64,000 nt of DNA from Haloferax namakaokahaiae. GTDB taxonomy: Archaea > Halobacteriota > Halobacteria > Halobacteriales > Haloferacaceae. Below the pieces are notes generated by a model. That model was not told the DNA's origin. It ran no database searches and was given only the letters and a program-made list of their open reading frames with translations. Position 1 is the first letter of the stretch, and each line of letters starts with the position of its first letter. The stretch lies in contig NZ_JBHTAA010000005.1 of the NCBI RefSeq assembly GCF_042663225.1, forward strand, positions 558,001-622,000, given 5' to 3'. Positions 1 to 8,219 of this stretch are shown piece by piece. The translations under genes were made by a program, and so were the position numbers.

Positions 1-369
1 GGCGGCCCCTTTACCGTCGAGTTGACCGATTCGCTGAACGCCGTGATTCGAAACTGGGAGGGCAAGGTCGTCCACCTGACGATGTACGGCGAGCGCGTGC
101 AGGACGTCGAGGAAGACATCCGCGAGGCGCAGGCCGACGAGCCATTGCTCGTCGTCGTCGGTGGCGAGAAAGTCCCGTTCGAAGTGTACGACGAGGCGGA
201 CTGGAACGTCGGCGTGACGAACCAACCGCACTCCGAAGTCGCCGGTCTCGCCGTGTTCTTGGACCGCCTGTTCGACGGCCGCGAACTCGACCGAGACTGG
301 GAGGACGCGGAGAACACGGTGATTCCCATGGCAACCGGGAAGAAAGTCGTCCCTACCGACGAAGAATAA
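1..369 (+). CDS. trm56: tRNA (cytidine(56)-2'-O)-methyltransferase, C-terminal part
   Basis: The reading frame is open from the first base of the window, so this is the 3' part (122 codons) of a gene that starts outside. The peptide contains GGEKVPFEVYDEADWNVGV followed by NQPHSEVAGLAVFLDRLF, which matches the SPOUT-class archaeal Trm56 family as I remember it. That family 2'-O-methylates C56 in the T-loop of tRNA using S-adenosylmethionine. NQPHSE lies in the C-terminal knot region. The TTG at 22 is an internal codon, not the real start. tfe follows after 60 bp on the same strand. Confidence 0.85.
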   Translation, partial: GGPFTVELTDSLNAVIRNWEGKVVHLTMYGERVQDVEEDIREAQADEPLLVVVGGEKVPFEVYDEADWNVGVTNQPHSEVAGLAVFLDRLFDGRELDRDWEDAENTVIPMATGKKVVPTDEE

Positions 370-429
370 GCCAGATTTCCGGGGGCGCATCCGGAACTTT
401 GAAACGACTGTCCGGCGGATGTATCCAAT

Positions 430-963
430 ATGGCTTTTGAGGAGTTGCTGAACGACCCTGTCATTCAAAAATACCTCCACGAGTTGGTTGGGCCGACGGG
501 GATGCCGGTCGCCGCGGCACCCCCGGACGGTGAGGTTACTGACGAGGAACTCGCCGAGAAGCTCGGACTCGAACTCAACGACGTTCGCCGAGCACTCTTT
601 ATCCTCTACGAGAACGACCTCGCGTCCTATCGTCGCGTCCGCGACGAGGACTCCGGGTGGCTCACCTACCTGTGGACGTTCCACTACGAGAACATCCCGG
701 AGAACCTCGAAGAGGAGATGTATCGCCTGCTCGAAGCGCTCGAAGAGCGCGTCGATTACGAGCGGAACCACGAATTCTATCTCTCAGAACCCGCCGGCAT
801 TCGCTTCGAGTTCGCCGAAGCGATGGAACTCGGCTTCCAGTGTCCCGAGACGGGTGCACCGCTCGAACCGATGGACAACACCGACCTCGTGGGTGCGATG
901 GAGACACGAATCGACGAACTCCGAGAGGAACTCAACGTCGAAGTCACGGGGTCCAACCCATAG
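430..963 (+). CDS. tfe: transcription initiation factor E (TFE, TFIIE-alpha homolog)
   Basis: 177 aa. An N-terminal winged-helix domain (about residues 1-95) with ELAEKLGLELNDVRRALFIL and WTFHYENIPENL is typical of archaeal TFE, which helps RNA polymerase and TBP/TFB open promoters. The C-terminal region (about 115-160, FEFAEAMELGFQCP) aligns with the TFE zinc ribbon but holds a single cysteine near residue 137. The usual four zinc ligands are missing, so the ribbon is degenerate or does not bind zinc. ATG at 430. The stop is directly followed by the start of the next gene at 964, so the two are probably co-transcribed. Confidence 0.93.
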   Translation: MAFEELLNDPVIQKYLHELVGPTGMPVAAAPPDGEVTDEELAEKLGLELNDVRRALFILYENDLASYRRVRDEDSGWLTYLWTFHYENIPENLEEEMYRLLEALEERVDYERNHEFYLSEPAGIRFEFAEAMELGFQCPETGAPLEPMDNTDLVGAMETRIDELREELNVEVTGSNP

Positions 964-1641
964 ATGGTCGTCCTCGCAACGAAATGCTACATCAGCGGTG
1001 ACGCACAGGACCGAGCACTGGATAGTCTCCAGTCGCTCGTCGCCAACGACATCGGCGACCTCGACGTGGAGTACGACATCGGCGTCCGAGACGACGGGTT
1101 CATCTCCGTGACCGTCTCCGGCGAAGACGAAGTCGTCGCTCGAAACGCCCTCAGCGAGGAGTGGGGGGCGGTGACGCCGCACCTCTCCGCAGGCGAGACC
1201 TACGTCGGCACGCTCGAATCGTGGGACGACGACGGGTTCGTCCTCGACGCCGGCCAACGGGTTCGCATCCCGAGCGACGAACTCGGACTGGGACAAGGGT
1301 CGCCGAGTCAGATTCGTGACCGCTACGGACTCGTCCAGCACATGCCGCTTCGCTTCGTCTACGGCGGCGACGACGAACCCTCGCGTCTCGCCGACGAAGA
1401 GCGCGACAGACTCTACGACTGGACCCGCGGCACTGACCGCGTGAACGTCAACAGCGCCACCCGCGGCGAGGTTCGCGCGACGGTCAACCGCGCCGGCCAC
1501 GCACACGACATCGTCACCGTCGAACGTCTCGGCCTGCTCGAACAGAGTATCGTCTGCCGCGAGGAGACCGACGGTCCCGGTATCCTCTCCAGTATCGGTT
1601 CGTACCTTCCGGCGGAACTCAAGTGTGTAATCGGCCAGTAA
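964..1641 (+). CDS. DUF2110 family protein
   Basis: 225 aa, starting on the base after the tfe stop codon. The protein resembles the archaeal DUF2110 family, which is commonly found beside tfe. It has an acidic alpha/beta N-terminal half and a central section (about residues 80-140, ETYVGTLESWDDDGFVLDAG) that could be a small beta-barrel of the S1/OB type. The C-terminus contains two cysteines. No catalytic motif is recognised. The abutting start suggests translational coupling with tfe and a possible link to transcription or RNA, but that is inference. Confidence 0.75.
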   Translation: MVVLATKCYISGDAQDRALDSLQSLVANDIGDLDVEYDIGVRDDGFISVTVSGEDEVVARNALSEEWGAVTPHLSAGETYVGTLESWDDDGFVLDAGQRVRIPSDELGLGQGSPSQIRDRYGLVQHMPLRFVYGGDDEPSRLADEERDRLYDWTRGTDRVNVNSATRGEVRATVNRAGHAHDIVTVERLGLLEQSIVCREETDGPGILSSIGSYLPAELKCVIGQ

Positions 1642-1645
1642 GACG

Positions 1646-2404
1646 ATGAACCGACGACTCCTCGCTGGATTTGTCGCACTCGCCCTCCTCCTGGTGACCG
1701 CAGGGTGTCTCGGTGGGACTTCGACCGTGCCGAACGACCGTCTCGACGCCGCGCCGGACGAACCCTACGCGTGGAACGCCGACGTAGACGTTCACGTCAC
1801 CGTCCAAGAGAACGGTCAGTTCCGCGGGGTCTACGACATGAATCAGTCGTCGATTACGCTCTACCGACTCGACGGCTTCGGTAGTCGGACGCCGCTGCCG
1901 GTCGATGCGGTCAGATACCAGTACCCGAACGGGACGGTCCTGACCGGGTCTGAACTCAAGGCTCGCGGCGGGAACGTCACGCAGAACGACCGAATCACGA
2001 CGGTGACGCTCCCGTCGGACGCCGACCGTGACGGTAAAATCGCGTTCACGTCGGACTCGACGCCGAAGCGGTTCTCGCTGCCGACGTTCGTCGAAGGCTC
2101 CTACGAGGTCGTGTTACCGCAAGACCGCCGGGTGAGTTTCCCCATCTTCGGGGCAGTTCGACCCGCTGGCTACCAGACGGAGGTCGTCGAAAATCAGTTG
2201 CACATCCGCTGGGAGAACGTGACGAGCGACTCCGTCGTCGTCCAGTTCTACCTCCAGCGCGACCTCTACATCTTCGCGGGTATCGCCATCGTCTCGATAC
2301 TCATTGGCGGGTCGGGAATCGTCTACTACCGTCGCCAAATCGAGGAACTCCGGCGACGACGGCAGGACCTCGGTCTCGACGTCGAAAAAGACGACAGAAA
2401 CTAA
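1646..2404 (+). CDS. Membrane-anchored lipoprotein, DUF5803-like
   Basis: 252 aa. The N-terminus MNRRLLAGFVALALLLVTAGC is a Sec-type lipoprotein signal with the lipobox cysteine at residue 21. The central part is a beta-rich extracellular domain. A single transmembrane helix (about residues 208-230, YIFAGIAIVSILIGGSGIVYY) is followed by a basic cytoplasmic tail (RRQIEELRRRRQDLG). The protein is therefore anchored twice, by lipid and by helix. It starts 4 bp after the DUF2110 gene and is likely in the same operon. Its function is unknown; I recall the family as DUF5803, which is restricted to haloarchaea. Confidence 0.7.
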   Translation: MNRRLLAGFVALALLLVTAGCLGGTSTVPNDRLDAAPDEPYAWNADVDVHVTVQENGQFRGVYDMNQSSITLYRLDGFGSRTPLPVDAVRYQYPNGTVLTGSELKARGGNVTQNDRITTVTLPSDADRDGKIAFTSDSTPKRFSLPTFVEGSYEVVLPQDRRVSFPIFGAVRPAGYQTEVVENQLHIRWENVTSDSVVVQFYLQRDLYIFAGIAIVSILIGGSGIVYYRRQIEELRRRRQDLGLDVEKDDRN

Positions 2405-2460
2405 CCGACGCCTTCGCCGCGTCGGACGCCTTTTTGCCGTCCACATCCCTACTCCGGAGT

Positions 2461-3156
2461 ATGCAAGTTGCCGTGGTGACCGTCGGCGACGAACTGCTCT
2501 CCGGCGACACGACGAACACGAACGCGACGTGGCTCTGTCGAGAACTGACCGAGCGCGGCGTCTCCGTCGAGCGCGTGACGACGGTCCCCGACAAGGTCGG
2601 CGATATCGCTCGCGTGGTCAACGAGTATCACGCCGAGTACGACGCCGTCGTCGTCACCGGCGGTCTCGGCCCGACGCACGACGACGTGACGATGGACGCC
2701 GTCGCCGCGGCGTTCGGGCGTTCGCTCGAACAGCACGAAGAGGCCGCGGCGTGGTTGGAAGAACACGGTGGCTACTCCGCGGCCGACCTCGTAGAGGGAA
2801 CGACGCACCTCCCGGCGGGCGCGCGGATGCTCCCCAACGAACCGGGTGTCGCCCCCGGTGCGGTCATCGGGTCGGTCTACGTGTTACCCGGCGTGCCGGG
2901 CGAGATGAAAGCGATGTTCGAACTCGTCGCCGACGACTTCGCAGGCGAGAAGACGCACGTCGCGTTCGTCCACACGTCGGAGCCAGAGAGTTCGCTCATC
3001 GAGCGGTTCGAGCGACTCCAATCGGAGTTCGACGTGACCGTCGGGAGCTACCCGGGCGACCACGTCCGGGTGAAACTGGCGGGCGCAGAGGAGACGACGG
3101 TCGAAGCGGCGGCCGCGTGGCTCACCGAACGCGTCGAACTGTACGAGCAGGAATAG
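2461..3156 (+). CDS. CinA-like molybdopterin-binding domain protein
   Basis: 231 aa. The start at 2461 gives MQVAVVTVGDELLSGDTTNTN, the canonical N-terminus of the competence/damage-inducible protein A and MoaB/Mog fold; a start 27 bp upstream would add an unconserved leader. VTGGLGPTHDDVTMDAVAAA (about residues 66-85) is the glycine-rich phosphate-binding motif, and YVLPGVPGEMKAMF is a second family signature. The protein has only the MPT-binding domain, without the C-terminal nicotinamide-nucleotide amidase domain of bacterial CinA. Its role may be pyridine-nucleotide repair or cofactor binding. The ATP-NAD kinase family gene lies downstream, which fits a nicotinamide-nucleotide theme. Confidence 0.85.
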   Translation: MQVAVVTVGDELLSGDTTNTNATWLCRELTERGVSVERVTTVPDKVGDIARVVNEYHAEYDAVVVTGGLGPTHDDVTMDAVAAAFGRSLEQHEEAAAWLEEHGGYSAADLVEGTTHLPAGARMLPNEPGVAPGAVIGSVYVLPGVPGEMKAMFELVADDFAGEKTHVAFVHTSEPESSLIERFERLQSEFDVTVGSYPGDHVRVKLAGAEETTVEAAAAWLTERVELYEQE

Positions 3157-3161
3157 TGCGG

Positions 3162-3302
3162 TTACCGCTGGAGGTACCAGAGCCACCCAGCGGTCATCAG
3201 TACGCCAACGAGCAGGACGGTCGCCGCGGTCTCCGACATCGGGAAGACCTGTTCGGCAGTTTCTAACGGAATCATACCACACACATTCGCCGACCCGTTC
3301 AT
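3162..3302 (-). CDS. Small single-helix membrane protein
   Basis: A 46-codon frame on the minus strand between the CinA-like and NAD-kinase-type genes, convergent with the former. An alternative ATG at 3275 gives 37 aa. The C-terminal half, SETAATVLLVGVLMTAGWLW, is a convincing transmembrane helix ending in YLQR. A short A/T-rich stretch (ataaaaagtaagg, 3301-3313) lies just upstream and may be part of a promoter. Short one-helix proteins like this are common in haloarchaeal genomes. No function can be assigned. Confidence 0.5.
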   Translation of the reverse strand: MNGSANVCGMIPLETAEQVFPMSETAATVLLVGVLMTAGWLWYLQR

Positions 3303-3393
3303 AAAAAGTAAGGTTCCGGCCGCGACCGCAGGACCGCCGGCCGCAAGACCGCCGACCGCGGGGCTTTTCTCCGGCGCGTGAATTCCCTCGAGT

Positions 3394-4458
3394 ATGCGAA
3401 TCGGCGTCGTCGTCAACCCAATCGCGGGGATGGGTGGTCGAGTCGGACTCAAGGGGACAGACGGGAAGGTAGCCGAAGCACGACGCCGCGGTGCCGAACC
3501 TCGCGCACCCGAACGAGCGCGCCGCGCTCTGACGAACCTCTTCGAACGCGCACCGGACACAGAGATGCTGGTGTGGGACGACCCGATGGGTACCTCGCTC
3601 GTCCGCGACGTTGGTTTCGACCCCGACGTTCTCGGCGCGCCCACGGGCGAAGAGACGAACGCCACCGATACGCTCGCGGCCGTGCAAGCGTTCGTCGAGG
3701 CAGACGCCGACCTCGTGCTCTTCGTCGGCGGCGACGGCACCGCTGCGGACGTCGCCGACGCACTCGAAGGGACTGACGTGCCGATGCTGGGCGTCCCGGC
3801 GGGCGTGAAAGTCTACTCTTCGGTGTTCGCCGTCTCGCCCGAAGACGCCGCCGTGATTGCGACGACGTTCGAGCGCACGGAGGCGCGCGAGGTCATGGAC
3901 ATCGACGAGGACGAGTATCGTTCTGGTTCGGTCCACCCCGAACTCCGCGCCGTCGCGCACGTTCCCGTCGCCGAAGACCTGCAGTCGTCGAAACAGACGA
4001 GCGGCGGCACCGTCGAAGCGCTGGCCGCCGGTGTGGCGGACGACATCCGCGCCGGCGAGGGCGTCACCTACGTTCTCGGTCCGGGCAGCACCGTCGGCGC
4101 GGTGAAAGCCGAGTTAGCAATCGACGGCTCGCCGCTCGGCGTGGACGTGTACCGCGACGGCGAGGTGTTGGTCCGCGACGCGACGACCGACCAGATTCTC
4201 GACCACCTCGGCGAAGAGAACGTCATCGTCGTCACGCCCATCGGCGGGCAGGGGTTCATCTTCGGCCGCGGCAACCCACAACTCTCGCCCGAAGTGATTC
4301 GACGGTGTGACGTGTCGGTCGTCGCCTCTCGGTCGAAACTGGAGACGATTCCCGTCCTCAGAGTGGACACCGACGACCCCGACCTCGACGAGGACCTTCG
4401 CGGATGGACGAAGGTCCGCGTCGGCCGGGTGGAACGTCGGATGATGAAAATCGAGTAG
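3394..4458 (+). CDS. ATP-NAD kinase family protein
   Basis: 354 aa. It begins MRIGVVVNPIAGMGGRVGLKG, the diacylglycerol/NAD kinase superfamily opening, and carries the hallmark GGDGT at about residues 112-116 (LFVGGDGTAADVADAL). VLGPGSTVGAVKAEL and TPIGGQGFIFGRGNPQLSP are typical of the longer AcoX-like branch found in archaea. It probably phosphorylates NAD(H) or a related nucleotide in the cytoplasm. The length exceeds classical NadK, which suggests an additional substrate-specificity region. The start at 3394 fits the conserved N-terminus. Confidence 0.85.
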   Translation: MRIGVVVNPIAGMGGRVGLKGTDGKVAEARRRGAEPRAPERARRALTNLFERAPDTEMLVWDDPMGTSLVRDVGFDPDVLGAPTGEETNATDTLAAVQAFVEADADLVLFVGGDGTAADVADALEGTDVPMLGVPAGVKVYSSVFAVSPEDAAVIATTFERTEAREVMDIDEDEYRSGSVHPELRAVAHVPVAEDLQSSKQTSGGTVEALAAGVADDIRAGEGVTYVLGPGSTVGAVKAELAIDGSPLGVDVYRDGEVLVRDATTDQILDHLGEENVIVVTPIGGQGFIFGRGNPQLSPEVIRRCDVSVVASRSKLETIPVLRVDTDDPDLDEDLRGWTKVRVGRVERRMMKIE

Positions 4459-4597
4459 TAGGGCCAACGTTCCTCTCTGCGGTTTTTATTCACCGCAAAC
4501 GCGGTCGTACAACCGACCTTACACAATACCCAGTCGAGAGACAAATATACTTGGCATATAGTGGGATTTAAGGTCATTGAATGGGTGTAGGTCACAT

Positions 4598-5629
4598 ATG
4601 GAAACCCGGAAAGTCCAGCGCCTCGGCCCCTCTACGCTGGCAATGACGCTCCCAGCGGAGTGGGCGAGCGAACACAACGTGCAGAAAGGCGACGAAGTTT
4701 CTATTCGAATGAGTGGGAAGGGAACGCTGACCGTCCTTCCCGAATCTGTGAGCACGGAAGACGCGAAAGCGACGATTCGCGCAGATAGCCTCAACGCGGT
4801 GGCGCTCGAACGCGCAATCGTCGCGCAGTACGTCCTCGGGCGACGCGTCATCCACATCGAGATGAGCGAAGGCGCACTCGACTCCGAGCACATCAACGCC
4901 GTCTACAAAGCCGAGACACAACTCATGGGACTCGGCGTCATCGAAGAGACGCCCGAGCGCATCGCAATTCGGTGCTCTGTCGATGCCGAAGACTTCTCGC
5001 TCGACAACTTGCTCGAACGACTCGAAAACACGGGCAGTACGATGCGCGGTGAAGCCGTCAAGGCACTCGCTCACGGGAACGCAGACCTCGCACAGCGCGC
5101 GCTCAACCGCGAGCGACAGGCGAACAAGATTTTCGTCCTCCTGCTTCGACTCATCTTCACGTCCTACCAGAACCCGAACCTCGCTCGCGCGGTCGGTCTC
5201 GAATCCGGATTCCCGCTCATCGGCTACCGTTCTGTGGCGAAGAATCTCGAACTCACCGCCGACAACGCCGAAGACATCGCCAACATCGTGATGGAAGCAG
5301 AGGGCCACACCATCGACGTGGACCAGGCGACGATGCGTCGGATTCGTGAGTTCACCGACCAAGTGGACGAAATCACCACGACGGCCGTCCACGCCGTCGT
5401 CGAGCGCGACTACGACCTGACCATCGAGTGCCGCGAGTTGTTCCGCGAAATCAAAGACCGCGAACGCGACATCCTCAACGACCTGCCGGAGATGGAGAAC
5501 CAGAAACTCCTCCAGATTCGTGAAGTGCTCGTCAGTCTCCAGCAGACCGCACAGTACGCTATGCGGAACGCCGAAATCGCCGCGAACCTCGCACTGAACG
5601 AAGAATCAGAGCATCTCACTATCGACTGA
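4598..5629 (+). CDS. PhoU domain protein with N-terminal AbrB-type DNA-binding domain
   Basis: 343 aa from the ATG at 4598. METRKVQRLGPSTLAMTLPA and EWASEHNVQKGDEVSIR form a SpoVT/AbrB swapped-hairpin DNA-binding domain (residues 1-50). Two PhoU-type helical bundles follow (about 115-335). Such fusions are archaeal regulators usually tied to phosphate uptake, with PhoU sensing transport state and AbrB binding DNA. No pst genes are adjacent here, so the target is unknown. The upstream region has A/T-rich TATA candidates (caaatatac at 4542-4550 and gatttaagg near 4565). Confidence 0.85.
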   Translation: METRKVQRLGPSTLAMTLPAEWASEHNVQKGDEVSIRMSGKGTLTVLPESVSTEDAKATIRADSLNAVALERAIVAQYVLGRRVIHIEMSEGALDSEHINAVYKAETQLMGLGVIEETPERIAIRCSVDAEDFSLDNLLERLENTGSTMRGEAVKALAHGNADLAQRALNRERQANKIFVLLLRLIFTSYQNPNLARAVGLESGFPLIGYRSVAKNLELTADNAEDIANIVMEAEGHTIDVDQATMRRIREFTDQVDEITTTAVHAVVERDYDLTIECRELFREIKDRERDILNDLPEMENQKLLQIREVLVSLQQTAQYAMRNAEIAANLALNEESEHLTID

Positions 5630-5635
5630 CCAGCG

Positions 5636-6130
5636 TCAGTCGGCCAACACCTCTATTTCTGCGCCCTCCTCGACGTTCTCCGACTGCTTCTCGCCGGTCA
5701 GTGGGTTCCGACTCGATATCTTGCAGTCGAACGCCGGATGCTCGCCGAAGTGGCGAATGATCATGTGCCGACGCGACCCCGTGATACCGGTTCGACCGAT
5801 ATCATCGGCGGTGAAGTTCGTCGGCAGGCGGTCGTACAGGCGGCGTAACTCGTCGAAACTGGTGAACACCTTCGCGTTCCCAGTCGAATCAGCGCCGCGC
5901 CGCGAGACGACGTAGCTTCCGTCTCGGCGGTACTCGCCCGCGGTTCGGAAGAACTCGCGTTTCTCTGTGAGCGCCGAGCCGATGGCTTCTTGCAAGTCGG
6001 CAGCAGCATCACGGGACAGTTCACACCGGCGGTCACCGAACTGGACGACGATGGTCTCGTCGTCGCTTTCGACCGTTACGGGGTTCTCATCGCGGGAGAA
6101 GAACTCGATCAGGAGAATGGGTACTCCGTG
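5636..6130 (-). pseudogene. Small haloarchaeal protein (DUF7528-like) with a disrupted or non-standard start
   Basis: The frame read leftward from 6130 to the stop at 5636 is open for 164 codons and looks coding throughout (NPVTVESDDETIVVQFGDRR, then HMIIRHFGEHPAFDCKISS). It has no ATG or GTG upstream of the conserved part; the only canonical-type start is a TTG at 5995, in mid-protein. An ATG at 6134 lies about 22 nt after a good TATA-like box (tttaca on the minus strand) but reads in another frame and stops after 15 codons near the RDENP segment. A one-base indel around 6090 would join the two. The frameshift could be real or a sequencing error. The family name is from memory. Confidence 0.5.
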
Positions 6131-6200
6131 TCATACCCAGTGCTATCGTCGCTCGATGTAAAGAGTTGTCGGCTGAGTCAGAATTAGCCCGCGCGACGAC

Positions 6201-7415
6201 TTAGAGCAAGCCGTCGTCGTCGTCGGTCGTCGTGGGCGACTCGGTCGTCGTCGTGGTTGTGGTCGTGGTCGTCGTTGCAGTCGTCGTAGTGGACTCGGTG
6301 GTCGTAGTCGTGGCCGTCGTGGCCGTGGTCGTCGTAGACGATTCGGTCGTCTCGTCTGCCGACGTGGTCGCCTCCGTGGAGTCACCAGACTCGCTCGTCG
6401 TGGTGGTGTCGCTCGCAGTCGTCTCGGTGTCCGAACTACTGGTATCGGACGGGCCGCCCGTGGCGGCTTTGTTTCCGAAGATGTCCGTCTCGAACGACTT
6501 CTCGTAGGTGAGCGCGTCGAGCGGGATGCGCAGCGTCGTCCCGGCCGCGTCGATTTTCGCGTAGAAGTCGATGCGGAGGTCGGTCTGTTGGTTGCGTTCG
6601 AGGTGCGTCACCCACCACTCGTCGAGGTTCTCGTTCTCGATGTGTGTGGTCGCAGTAATCGTCTTGGTCGTGTGCGCGGGGATGACGTAGCTCTCGCCGG
6701 TCGTCCCGTTGCCGACTTTCACGTCGTTCATCGAGATGTTGTAGCCGAGTTCCGAGATCGCCACGGGGTACGACTTGGGGTTGTGGACGACGAACGTGAG
6801 TTCGAGTTCCGTCCGCTCGCTCGTGGTGTTCCCCCACTCGGCGCTCGTCTCGTTGATGTAGAGCACCGGGTCGGAGATGACCGCGGAGTCGGCGTTCACT
6901 TCGCGCGTCTCCGTGGAGTTGAACGCCGACAGGAGGTCGGTGTCGATACTCCGCGAGATTTCGGGCGCTTCGAAGGACCGCCCGAGCGTGCTAGAGTTCA
7001 CCGTCGCATCGACTCCGAGGGAGGTGTGCTCGCCGTTCTGGATGTGCGAGACCCACCACTTCGGGATGCGCTCGTTGTCGAGCGTGGTCCGAAGCGGAAT
7101 CGTCGCGTTACCGGAGTCGAGTGCGACGCCCTCTTTCGCCCCGTTCGCCATCTCGATGTCGTTCATCGTGACGGTGTAATCGACCGACAGCCCGGAGAGG
7201 TTGGCCGAGATGGGGTTCGGATTGTTCACGACGATATCCGTCTCGATGACCGTCTGGGTGTCGTTGACGCCAGCGAACTGGTTTTCGACGTTCTCTACGC
7301 TCGGTGCACCGATGATACCCGTCGCGTACGCGCCGCCGACTGCGCCGCCGACGAACAGGAGCGCGACGACAGCGATACGAGTTCGACTGCCGAACAGCGC
7401 GGATACGAAACTCAT
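6201..7415 (-). CDS. Membrane-anchored protein with tandem WHy/LEA14-type domains and Thr-rich tail
   Basis: 404 aa from the ATG at 7415. An N-terminal membrane helix (residues 10-35, RIAVVALLFVGGAVGGAYAT) is followed by two LEA14/WHy-like beta domains. Each has an NPNP or NPKS element and a repeated WWVSH/WWVTH block (TDIVVNNPNPISANLSGLSV; LTFVVHNPKSYPVAISELGY). The last 90 residues are almost pure Thr/Ser with Glu/Asp and encode a simple repeat of gtc/gtt triplets on the plus strand. The protein is probably an envelope protein with an O-glycosylated stalk. Its function is unknown. A GTG 12 bp upstream is an alternative start. Confidence 0.75.
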   Translation of the reverse strand: MSFVSALFGSRTRIAVVALLFVGGAVGGAYATGIIGAPSVENVENQFAGVNDTQTVIETDIVVNNPNPISANLSGLSVDYTVTMNDIEMANGAKEGVALDSGNATIPLRTTLDNERIPKWWVSHIQNGEHTSLGVDATVNSSTLGRSFEAPEISRSIDTDLLSAFNSTETREVNADSAVISDPVLYINETSAEWGNTTSERTELELTFVVHNPKSYPVAISELGYNISMNDVKVGNGTTGESYVIPAHTTKTITATTHIENENLDEWWVTHLERNQQTDLRIDFYAKIDAAGTTLRIPLDALTYEKSFETDIFGNKAATGGPSDTSSSDTETTASDTTTTSESGDSTEATTSADETTESSTTTTATTATTTTTESTTTTATTTTTTTTTTTESPTTTDDDDGLL

Positions 7416-7535
7416 CGTGACTGTCACACACGTGTACTCCTATTTATGTTGACCGGCTGGGGACGGAACCGAAGCGTGTGACCACACCGCACGCAGTGTC
7501 GAATGAACTAAGTGCGCACCCGCAAAGTCGCAACC

Positions 7536-7721
7536 ATGGATACGAAGACCGTCGAATCGGACAAGTCTATCGGGTTTACGGCTCTTTTTGGCGTACTGAC
7601 AGTCGTCGGTGCTGGCTTGATGATGGCGGGGCCAGACCAGTTGACGAAGGCACTCGGGTTCGCAGTTGCAATCATCGCGGCGTCGCTGGCAGTCGTCGGC
7701 GCGCACATGTTCTACAGATAA
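7536..7721 (+). CDS. Small two-helix membrane protein, DUF7525-like
   Basis: 61 aa starting MDTKTVESDKSIGFTALFGV, with two transmembrane helices (about residues 13-33 and 38-58) and almost no loops. No catalytic features are visible. It resembles a small haloarchaeal membrane family that I recall as DUF7525. The stop codon at 7719-7721 lies 11 bp before the left hairpin of the IS605-type element, so the insertion just missed the gene. Confidence 0.65.
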   Translation: MDTKTVESDKSIGFTALFGVLTVVGAGLMMAGPDQLTKALGFAVAIIAASLAVVGAHMFYR

Positions 7722-7732
7722 ACAAGGCGAGT

Positions 7733-7754
7733 GCCTCGGGGCTTGACCCCGAGG
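7733..7754. repeat. Left-end hairpin of the IS605-type element
   Basis: The sequence contains an 8-bp perfect stem (cctcgggg/ccccgagg) closed by a cttga loop. It is identical, in the same orientation, to the copy at 9841-9862. It lies just beyond the tnpA stop, where the transposase would bind the left end. Confidence 0.85.
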
Positions 7755-7767
7755 GTGAAGCCGACAC

Positions 7768-8166
7768 TTAGACGTGTTCTGTACGTTCGATATACCGTTC
7801 AATCGCCTCGCTTGATACCTGTCCTGCCGTCCCGATGTAGTACGACCGTTCCCAGAATCCACCACCCCACAGATATTCTTCCAAGTACGACTCGTGTCGT
7901 TCCCACATCTCTCGAGCCGTGATGCTCTTGACAGTCCGTGCAATCTCGCTTGGCGCGTGTTTTGGGTGGGCGGAGAGGAACAGATGTACGTGGTCGGGCG
8001 AGATGTGGAGCGACAGTATCTCGTAACCATACTCGTCGCACACGTCGCGGAAACCCGCTTCCAACGAATCCTCGATGGGTTCGAGAATCGCGTGTCGGTA
8101 CTTCGGACACCGCACGAAGTGGTAGTTGACGTTGTAAACCGTGTGATTCGACCGCTTCCCATCCAT
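7768..8166 (-). CDS. tnpA: IS200/IS605 family transposase TnpA (Y1-HUH)
   Basis: 132 aa from the ATG at 8166; a TTG at 8190 is the other option. The HUH metal motif is visible in SPDHVHLFLSAHPK, and the probable catalytic tyrosine lies in ERYIERTEHV near the C-terminus. In well-studied members the residue four positions after this Tyr is Gln; here it is Thr. YHFVRCPKYRHAIL is a typical N-terminal strand. The enzyme cuts and rejoins single-stranded element ends at subterminal hairpins. It is transcribed divergently from the accessory gene and tnpB, from a shared 53-bp spacer. Confidence 0.93.
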   Translation of the reverse strand: MDGKRSNHTVYNVNYHFVRCPKYRHAILEPIEDSLEAGFRDVCDEYGYEILSLHISPDHVHLFLSAHPKHAPSEIARTVKSITAREMWERHESYLEEYLWGGGFWERSYYIGTAGQVSSEAIERYIERTEHV

Positions 8167-8219
8167 ATCAACATCACGCCACCAACACAACCAAGTATAT
8201 CCAAAGTATATACACTCAC

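Noticed and set aside
784..1506. Long antisense reading frame opposite tfe and the DUF2110-type gene.
   Set aside because: High-GC codon bias leaves the complementary strand open. The translation has no recognisable domain and the plus-strand genes are well supported. The same applies to many other long antisense frames in the window.
6201..6470. Triplet repeat region considered as a CRISPR-like or satellite repeat.
   Set aside because: It is the coding sequence of the Thr-rich tail of a continuous protein; repeats are short, irregular and in frame.
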